Positions 1-8,356 of a DNA stretch of 20,640 nucleotides are shown piece by piece. The stretch's first letter is position 1. Each line of letters begins with the position of its first letter. A model generated the notes under the pieces. It was given only the letters and a program-made list of their open reading frames with translations. It had not been told where the DNA came from and searched no databases. A program made the translations under genes and the position numbers. Origin of the DNA: Chara braunii (lineage: Eukaryota > Streptophyta > Charophyceae > Charales > Characeae); assembly GCA_003427395.1 (NCBI GenBank), contig BFEA01000041.1, positions 4,686,208-4,706,847 of the forward strand. Reading direction: 5' to 3'.

Positions 1-1091
1 TTTTTTTTTTAAACAAGAAACAACCCGAGTGAGTGCTAGGGGTGCTGGATAGGGGCAGACACCACTAGCATGCTCGGGGAGGCTCCATCTATTGGTGGGG
101 AGCAACACCTGCTGGAAACCGGGTCCAGCAGATGTCCCGAAGGACATCTATGATACTTTTTTTTTTCTTGTTTCTTGTTTTCGAAGGCTGTCTTCTCCTC
201 ATATGGGGGGCAGATTCCGTATGTATTTTTTAATATATATGCCCGGTCCCCAACTGGAACCTCCCTGTCTGCGGTTTACCCTACCTGCAGCCTGAATCTT
301 GAAACAAGGGAGGAATCATGAAATAGGATGGAGTCCTGGTCATGAACTACGTATCTTACAGAGATAAGGAGGAAGGATGGGAAGATGAGGCCTGTCAATC
401 ACAAGAGATGAAGATAAAGTCCAAAAAGCATCCTTACCAAACAAATACCAGCAAGAGATCCCTTCGGCCTCAGTAAGGCACGAAGAATACACTACACGAG
501 AATTCACCACCGACAAGGGCGCCTTCGGCTAGGACAAAGAGTAGATGATGAAATTGCCAATCAATAAATGGCATGGCAAGTGGTCTGAAAATAAGGGTCT
601 CCGCTGGTGAGCCCTAAGCTTGTCATGGGGACCGCAGGGAGTCGACCGGACGATGAGGAGAATCGATCCCACGGCCTCCTGAATGCCACTTATGTGCTCA
701 AACAACTGAGCTAGGCCGCTTGGCCTGGTCTATGATACTATTTTCTTTTCGTTGTTTTTTTTTTTTTCAAATTATGATACCTTTTCTTGTTTTTGTTTTT
801 AATGATACCACTCTCGTTTTTCGAACTCTTTTCAAATTATGATACCATTTTCTGCTGCAAAGTTGCAGTTCAAAGTGTTGGACTCATCCCAATCCAGATG
901 GCGTCCAGATGCATGTAGTGTGTTGTGTAGTGGAGTGAGGCCCGATTTGCTAACAAATAGAACCTGCGTGACTCATCCTCACTCCGGCATCGCCCTTCTG
1001 CATCATCCAGAAAAGCATACTGATGGGTCTCATTTTCTTGTTGGCTGTGGTTATGCTCTGCGTTTTGGTATTTCTTGGGGTTTGAGCACAG
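1..1091. other. Upstream intronic sequence of GWD
   Basis: No exon of GWD or other coding region was recognised. The segment carries a minus-strand SINE at 594-730, T-rich runs, and a degenerate repeat of TATGATAC(C/T) followed by T/C-rich sequence at 147-190 and 731-850. It is inferred to be intron because the first visible GWD exon starts with a 3' splice site. Confidence 0.6.
594..730 (-). mobile_element. tRNA-derived SINE, family A copy 1
   Basis: On the minus strand a tRNA-like head reads CTAGCTCAGTTGTTTGAGCA (A box, 697-715) and GGGATCGATTC (B box, 660-670), spaced as in a tRNA, but with no foldable acceptor stem. The body after the B box (GACTCCC.GCGG.CCCC...ACCAGC.GAGA) is shared with the copy at 6440-6582, which shows a dispersed pol III-type SINE rather than a tRNA gene. 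It interrupts a repetitive stretch with TCAAATTATGATACC words (766-848). Exact ends are not resolved; no target-site duplication was identified. Confidence 0.7.
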
Positions 1092-1190
1092 GTGACTGAG
1101 CTGCGTGAGAAAATGATCTCCTCTGGCATGCCATGGCCAGGGGATGCAGGGGAGCAGCGATGGGAGGAGGCGTGGCTAGCAATCAAAAGG
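1092..1190 (+). CDS. GWD1: GWD exon (first visible), 33 codons
   Basis: Phase-0 exon encoding VTELREKMISSG then MPWPGDAGEQRWEEAWLAIKR. The MPWPGD..GEQRWE..W.AIK block is diagnostic of GWD, just before the ATP-binding domain. Acceptor GAGCACAG at 1084-1091 and donor GTGAGT at 1191. The last part of this exon and its donor are repeated exactly 80 bp downstream (see 1235-1270). Confidence 0.93.
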
Positions 1191-2127
1191 GTGAGTAATA
1201 ATTCCTTTACTTGTTTTCTTTGTTTTTTAATCAGTTCTTATCGGAGGAGGTGTGTCTAGCAATCAAAAGGGTCAGTATTCTTTTTTTTTTGTTGAAAAAT
1301 CAGTTCATAGGGCATTGCTCTGTTACTCACCAAATGTGCGAAATGAGAATGAATCTTCCGCTAGAACATGGGGGGATGCACCGGCATAATTTTTGTCTTT
1401 TGTGCATGCGGTGGTTAGTGGAGCGAGAGGCTCATATATTCATTTCCAAAGTGACCGAGGCTGAGCGAGTCAGTATTTGTATTTCCATCTGAGCTGTGGC
1501 TATAAATAAGAAAAGTTAGAAAACTTCATGCGAAGTTGCAAACTCAATAGGACTTTTTCACTTATTTGTGGACGTAATTGCGGTCACTTATTTCTGGATG
1601 TAATTGGTGGATGTGATTGGGGTTGGATACATCCAGGTCTGGGCTTTAAATGCGACCAGATACATTTAAGATAGAGCTACTGTGACTATGCCCTTACTCA
1701 TTGCTGACCGCATTTGTTCTTTTAATTTGAAAAATGGACGTTTAATGATGAAAGAGAGTGGCAGAGTGCTGTATATACTATATAGTGTGTATTCCATGCC
1801 GTACATTTTGTGTACAGTTCTTTTTGGGTCTTAGTCAATTTTTGCACATTGCTGGTTTTTTTTTTTTTTGGGGGGGGGGGGGGGGGGNTTGGAAGGGGGG
1901 GGTGCTATAAAAGTGCTGCCGAGTCATGGTCTTTGTAAAACAGGCCACACCAGGAAAAACGTTGAGAGGACTGAATGGGGAGGGAATTTACTGTATAGGA
2001 AGTGTTTATTTGTGGCTGGGGGAGGGAATTTACTGTATAGGAAGTGTTTATTTGTGGCTGACGAGTGCTTGCTGTTGCGAATTCGGACATGTAGTTTCAC
2101 TTAACGTCAAATTATTCGCTCGTGTTT

Positions 2128-2175
<48 letters not shown>

Positions 2176-5100
2176 GGTTTGGGCATCTAAATGGAACGAG
2201 AGGGCGTATCTGAGCACCAGGAAGGCTAAGATCAATCATGACCTAGTCTGCATGGCTGTGCTTGTGCAAGAGATTGTTCAAGCAGACTATGCGTTTGTCA
2301 TTCATACCACCAACCCATCCAATGATGACGCCTCAGAAATCTATGCTGAGGTATGTGTCTGGCAACTCACATGACTTATCTTTTTTGCCTTTTTTCCTTT
2401 CTTGTTTTCTTCTTTTTTTTTTTTTGAAATAAAGTGCAGATCATAGTAGACTCACTCGCCTTCTGATGTTACCTATGTCAATGCGAATGGAAGAAAAAGA
2501 ACAAGTCGATTATTTTGCTTACCAGAAAAATTGAAGCTCTGTGTCCTTCAAGACATTCTGTTAAAATAGGAATGGTATAGAGAAGTAGGAATGGTACAAA
2601 GAAGATTAGCATGATTAGCATGGCCGCTGTGCAAGGATGACAACCCATAAATCGTGAAATGGAATGCATGTAGCCACGCATGGAAGGAAAAAAAAAAGAC
2701 ATGTACCGGCAGGCCACTCACGTGCCAAAGTTTTGAAGGCAATAAAAAGAGACGCAGCGGTTTTTAATTAGCACGGATGTCATAACGACTGGGTCTGGCC
2801 GTAGTGAGCAGAGCGCCTGAGTTCAGAAACGGTATAAAAAATTAAAAATAAAATAAAAAAGAAGACGGCTATTTCTGCATTTTTCAAGTTTTGTGCATAT
2901 GCCATATGGCCGCTGTGACATTGCTTTTTTGCGCATTCTGCCAGCTTGACAAAACGACAGGGGCTGGCCTCAGTGTGCAGAGGGCCTGTGAATTCAGAAA
3001 CGGTGAGATGTTATGATCCTGGCCAATTCCGAAGTACACATTCATCAGAAAGTACAATGCCTTCCAATTGCAAAAAGAAATGAATGAACTTGAGAGAGGA
3101 GAGAGGGAAAGAAGGAAAAAAAGATGAAAGAAAGAAGAAGAAAAAGATACCAGAAACGGTGAGATGTTATGATCCTGGCCAATTTCGAAGTACAGATTCA
3201 TCAGAAAGTACAATGCCTTCCAGTTGCAAAAAGAAATGAATGAACTTGAGAGGAGAGAGAGGGAAAGAAGGAAAAAAAGATGAAAGAAAGAAGAAGAAAA
3301 AGATACACCAGCAAAGACCAATGAGAATTCCCTTCTTCTTCGCCAACCACTCTCCTCATCTGCTCCCCTCCTATTCAAACAAGAAATAATGTCCGAGTCC
3401 CTCTTCTACTGTAGGCATCACATGAGGTCCACCATAGCCATGGCCACCCTTCTTCCTCCTCCTCTCCCGGCTGGCTATGGCAGACTACCAGGGCACCGCC
3501 CTGCTGTGCAAAGGACAACCCAAAACAGTTATGGCTGCTCTATCTCAGGCCGCCATGCCTGCCTCTGCCTCAAAGCTTCTTGGTGCAGCTCTACCCCAAC
3601 GGGGGCCTTCCAGATGCAGCGCCCACCAAGGTGATGAAGATGGTATCCACCATAGCCAGGTAAGTACCTCTGGTGCTCCTCCCTCCTAGCCCTGGTCTTC
3701 TTCCTTCTCCTGTCCTTGCTCCTCCACAGCATGCTAGCACTGCTCCAGCCAGTGCTCCAACCAGTGTGTTGCCAAAACTTGCACACCGACAATGAGGAGG
3801 AGCTCTTTGCTCCTCCTGGAGATATAGCGGCCTGCTTGTGTCTTGGCGAGTGACTTCCCAGGCTGCGCGGTCTCCAAGCAACCGGTACCTCCTCCTTTTC
3901 AGAGGGAAACATCATTGCAGAGTCTGATATTGCCTATACAGGCCCTAGACTCAGACTGGTTGGACTGGTACCCGCCTAGACCTAGCCTACAACTACTGGG
4001 CTCTAAAAATGCCAAGTTTTGTCTTCTTCTGCTTGGCCTCGAGTACCCGGCACATCTACCTCTACCTGGTGTGGTACCTGCTACTTGAGTGTTTTCCGCT
4101 GCTCTCAAGTGTCACGGGCATCTTTCCCCGCCACTTGTGTTTTCCTCGCTGCAACCCTCGTTGTCATGGCCACAGGTAAGTACCGGCCCTTTGGGCCTTC
4201 TGAAACAAGTGCCCTTGCGGGTCACACACACACTCAAGCCGACAAGCACTCAGACAAGCATGCAGACCAGCAAGCATGCACCGACACAGACTTAGGAAAC
4301 TCAGCAACAAGCAGGAAACTCAGCAAGGCATACATTCCATGAGCAAAACTCAGAAATCAGCTCTCTCAGTCCGTGTTTGGCAGGTCATTACAGAGAGAAA
4401 AAAAGTCGGCTAGTTTTGCGTTTTTGCGCATACTGCCGCTGTTGACAAAAGTCTACCCATAGTGTGTGGAGGGCCCGAGTTCAGAACCGATGAAAGGAAG
4501 AACTGGCTATTTTAGTATTTTACTATTTTTGCTTTTTGCACATACTGCCGCCATGACAAAACTGCACTAAGTCTTAGGGTGTGTTTTTTTCGTACTTGGA
4601 ACTTAAACCACGACCCGGACGTAGTTGTTTCAAAAAAAGGAAAATATGACAAAACAAATGAATGGATGTAATTGGAGACTATGTAATCAACCAAACAAAC
4701 AGGTTAGCCATGGCTACCACCCGGGCTGCCCGGTCACCCTATTTTCCCGGGCGGCCAGGGGAAGGTCCCAGCAAAAAAAAAAAAAAAAAAGTTAAAATCC
4801 GAAAAAAAAAAGAACTATGTTGTGCAGAAAAATAAACTGAACAACTTTTGCCTCAGGGTCGCATCGAAATTCCTTACCAAATTTAAAGAACTAGAATTTT
4901 TTTTATTTTTATTTATTTTTTTTTGGACCGGCCGGGCAAGTTGGCCCGGTCGACTCTGGTAGCCTAGGTTTAGCTTTTTTATTTTTTTTTGCCTTCTCCT
5001 CATCGGTGGACAGCCATATATTTTTCTCTCACCTCACATATTTTTAACGGGCGTTCTGCCATGTCATCATGGAACATATCTTTACTATTCTTTAGCCTTT

Positions 5101-6061
5101 TAATTTTTAACCGGTGGTGGGCTATGTTTGTTGAGTAACAACCAACCAGTAGCTGCTGTGAGGCGTTTTGTGATTCATGGAGACTACACCCCATGTTTTC
5201 CAGATTTTTGTTGGAGTCTCAACCCAAGTGGAGTTTTGGACAGAGCCCCATCTATTCCCAGATATGTAGCCTGACACTGCAGAACAAAACATTCTGTTTT
5301 TTTTTTTTTTTTTTTTTTTTGAAACAAGTGTGGATGTGGCAGGTCGCAAAGACGAACGGGCAAAAAAAATACTCGTGGGTGAAACAAACAGCCGCCGAGC
5401 TAGAATGGGCTCGTGCAGGCGAAATCGAGCCATTGGACCCTTAGCCCTTTCTTCTTTTTTTTCCCCTTTCCCGTCTGATACCCTAACCCGCCCCTGTAGT
5501 TATGACACATGTGCCTCTGTCACGGCCGTGGTACTTTCATTGCCTTTTCAAACTCGGCAGCTGTTTTGTTTCCCCGCACGTGTTTTTTTTTAACACCACA
5601 ACATTCTGCTTCTGATACCTGCTGGTTTCAATAAACATAAGCAAAACTCAAAGCAAATAGGTGTGGGGAACTGGACTGGAACTCGAGAGCGACTTAAATG
5701 CAGTGCTCCGCTTTGATGATTTGGAAAAGAAGCGTAGACTGAGGCCAGAAGATACAGAACAAAATAAATAACCAACCAAATGGGAGGAGAAACGAGCCTC
5801 AGTGCGAAATGCAAAATGCGAATGGAAATCTCTTCAGTGCTGATTTTCTGTTACATGCACGTTGCAGGTGGTGAAGGGCTTGGGAGAGACCCTTGTGGGA
5901 GCCTATCCAGGAAGGGCACTCAGCGCTGTTGCAAAGAAGTCGAACGTCCACGCACCTAAGGTAACAACTCTGCTTCTCCTTGACAACAACATCATCAACA
6001 AAATGTCGGCTCAGTGTTACGTCCCAGATTGTTATATGTCTGCTGTCTGTCTTTATTTTGC

Positions 6062-6124
<63 letters not shown>

Positions 6125-8325
6125 CACATACACACACCACACACACACACACACACAAACACACACGCACAGGGGTACCCCAAGGACAACCAAAAAACTG
6201 TCTAATTATAAAATTGCCAAATTGGCAAATAGCTGTAATATGTTGGACTGTGACTGTCTCATCTCAAATGCTCTCGTTGTCTGCAATAGGACAAGGACTG
6301 CTTTGATTCTGAATCTAGTCATCTGGGTGGAATTGGGGCTGTTGTGGGGAAAATCTATAACACACACACACACACCCCTGCAGGCTTGAGTCAAGTCCCT
6401 CCGGCTCAAGTCCCACTCTACTCTGTACCTATCAACCTCTCATCTCAGCTGGTGGTCCCCAAGTGTGCCGCAGGGGGCCGTGGGGAGTCTGATGGATGAC
6501 GGGGGAATCGAACCCATGACCTTATGAATGTCACTTATGTGTTCTAGCAACTGAGCCCGCCTGCCGGCCCGGCTCCTGTCTGGAATTTTGGCAAGCTGAG
6601 TCACAGCTGATATGATTTCATTGTTTCACCAATTTGCGTGTCTTCAATGTATGTTTGTGTTGTTTGTGTTGTTTGTGTTGCTTGTGAAGGTTGTCGGTTT
6701 CCCTAGCAAACGTGTCGGCCTTTTCACACCGCCATCCATCATTTTCCGATCCGACTCCAATGGTGAAGATCTGGAGGGCTATGCTGGAGCAGGGCTGTAT
6801 GACAGGTACGTCATATCATATTGTTCTTCCATGTCTGTCTCTTCAGCTGTGTCTATAATGAATGTTAATTTTGAAGTGAAGTTTACCACAATCTGTTAAT
6901 ATATATGACATAAATAGGGATGGTGGGAAAAATTTAGTAAATACTAAATAGTGGTAAATACACAGGTGCAAGGAAGATGAGCAATAGCGAACTTCAACAA
7001 TCAAACAGCATCATACACATGAGACCAGATAGTCATGACCTCGAACCAATAGCAGAATTGCATCACGAGTTTCACCAAATAAGAGCACACCAAAAGCTCG
7101 TAATTGACAATGCTGGAATAGTCTCATCATCATCAACGAAGAACCAATGTTGATATCCTATCTGGCGCTCGGCGCCCAGACTATGAATGGAAGATCCTAT
7201 CTAGCCTAGACTACAATTCTGCTGATGACGTCAACAGCTTCCCGAGTATGAGCAGATCTCGGCCAATGCCGCACGCGTCAAGCGCCAGGTATGTCTCTCG
7301 TATCACTCACAACCTCGTTCCCCAACTCAAAGATGCCACTTGCACCCAAGGACCACCATGTGCCCCATCCAGCATACAGCAGCGCAGCTCGGCTATGGCT
7401 GCCTGCTCCTTCCAGCTCGCCCGTGAGCGCGTGAGCCTGGCCAGCGTTAGCACAGCAGCGCTTGCGCAGCATGCAGCCAGTGCCCGAATGTCCAATGCGT
7501 GGGCTTGCCCTTTCCTAAACGGAAGTGGCCAGCCTGCTTGCGTGCAGCCTGGCTGTGCTGGGCCCCTGCCCAGAAGCTTCCAGTAGGCCCAGGGAGGCTG
7601 AGCCTCACACCAAACGAATCAGACCCAGGGCTACTCGTGCCCAACTGCCCGCTGTCTGAGTTGGGTTGATGCTGCGTATCTTGCCCAGGGCCTGACTTAG
7701 ATACATTCGGTAAAGGAGGCCAGGGCCTGGGCGCCTTCAACCAACTGGCGCTGCGCAACTGCCTGAATTTCCCTCAGTTGCGAAGTAGTCCAAAATAGGC
7801 CTCTTGTCGTCTGTCGAGCCTGCCTTCACTTAGGACGGCCGACCTGTTGCAAACAAGGGCCCAGTGGGGCTTATCGAGGCCTATGCCTCGCACAGGGCTG
7901 TATGACAGGTACGTCATATCATATTGTTCTTCCATGTCGGTCTCTTCAGCTGTGTCTATATTACTCTATAATGAATGTTAATTTTGAAGTGAAGTTTACC
8001 ATAATCTGTTAATGTATATGGCATAAATAGGGATGGTGGGAAAAATAGTAAATACTAAATAGTGGTAAATACACACCAAAACAAGAAGCAAAATGGAACT
8101 GTATATAACAAGCATTTTAACCAAAAAAAATTGAAAAAATGCTTGAAAGTTGAAATAATAGGACCACTTATATGATGTAAACACTGAACAGGGATGGTAG
8201 GAATACCAACAAACAAAATGAAACTGTGCATAAGTGGCATTTTATGATTTTAGCCTAGGAAGATTTTCATGACCGGCGGGTCTGGACTGGCCGGTCACAT
8301 GACGCCCAGGTGACCCAGTCATGGC

Positions 8326-8356
<31 letters not shown>

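Larger units (their letters stand above)
1191..2176 (+). other. GWD intron (986 bp)
   Basis: Donor GTGAGT, acceptor CTCGCAG preceded by a 43-bp (TC)n tract. It contains a duplicated exon end (1235-1270), a poly-T/poly-G run with one ambiguous base near 1888, and a 42-bp tandem duplication (1977-2060). The remaining stretch (about 1320-1850) shows no gene or recognisable element; it includes WGGATG/GATACATCC-like words also found near 12620 and 14620. Confidence 0.85.
2351..5867 (+). other. GWD intron (3,517 bp)
   Basis: Bounded by GTATGT and GTTGCAG. It holds a 4-copy dispersed repeat (2762-3003, 4415-4590), a 156-bp tandem duplication (2995-3306), a GC-rich/poly-A repeat (about 4700-4960), and poly-T runs (for example 5298-5320). 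The 3380-4200 part is GC-richer and contains CCAGGTAAGTACC at 3656 and ACAGGTAAGTACC at 4174, both donor-like, but no recognisable protein. Confidence 0.85.
5961..6689 (+). other. GWD intron (729 bp)
   Basis: Donor GTAACA, acceptor CTTGTGAAG. It contains a compound (CT)n(CA)n microsatellite (6061-6173) and a minus-strand SINE (6440-6582). A TGTTTGTGT minisatellite (6652-6685) precedes the acceptor, so the polypyrimidine tract is poor here. Confidence 0.85.

Noticed and set aside
2884-3378. 164-residue minus-strand frame with repeated hydrophobic segments
   Set aside because: It is the complement of the purine-rich 156-bp tandem duplication; the repetition and hydrophobicity follow from base composition.
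3389-3915. Exon-like GC-rich frames on both strands with GTAAGT nearby
   Set aside because: No recognisable protein on either strand, frames overlap each other, and the segment lies within a GWD intron; noted only as possible captured sequence.
5862-6389. Open frames rich in His/Thr across the CA repeat (up to 175 residues)
   Set aside because: Produced by the (CA)n microsatellite; the true coding part here is only the GWD exon 5868-5960, which is followed by a donor site.
7248-7758. Overlapping open frames on both strands in the GC-rich 928-bp segment
   Set aside because: GC-rich DNA gives long chance frames; no domain was recognised.
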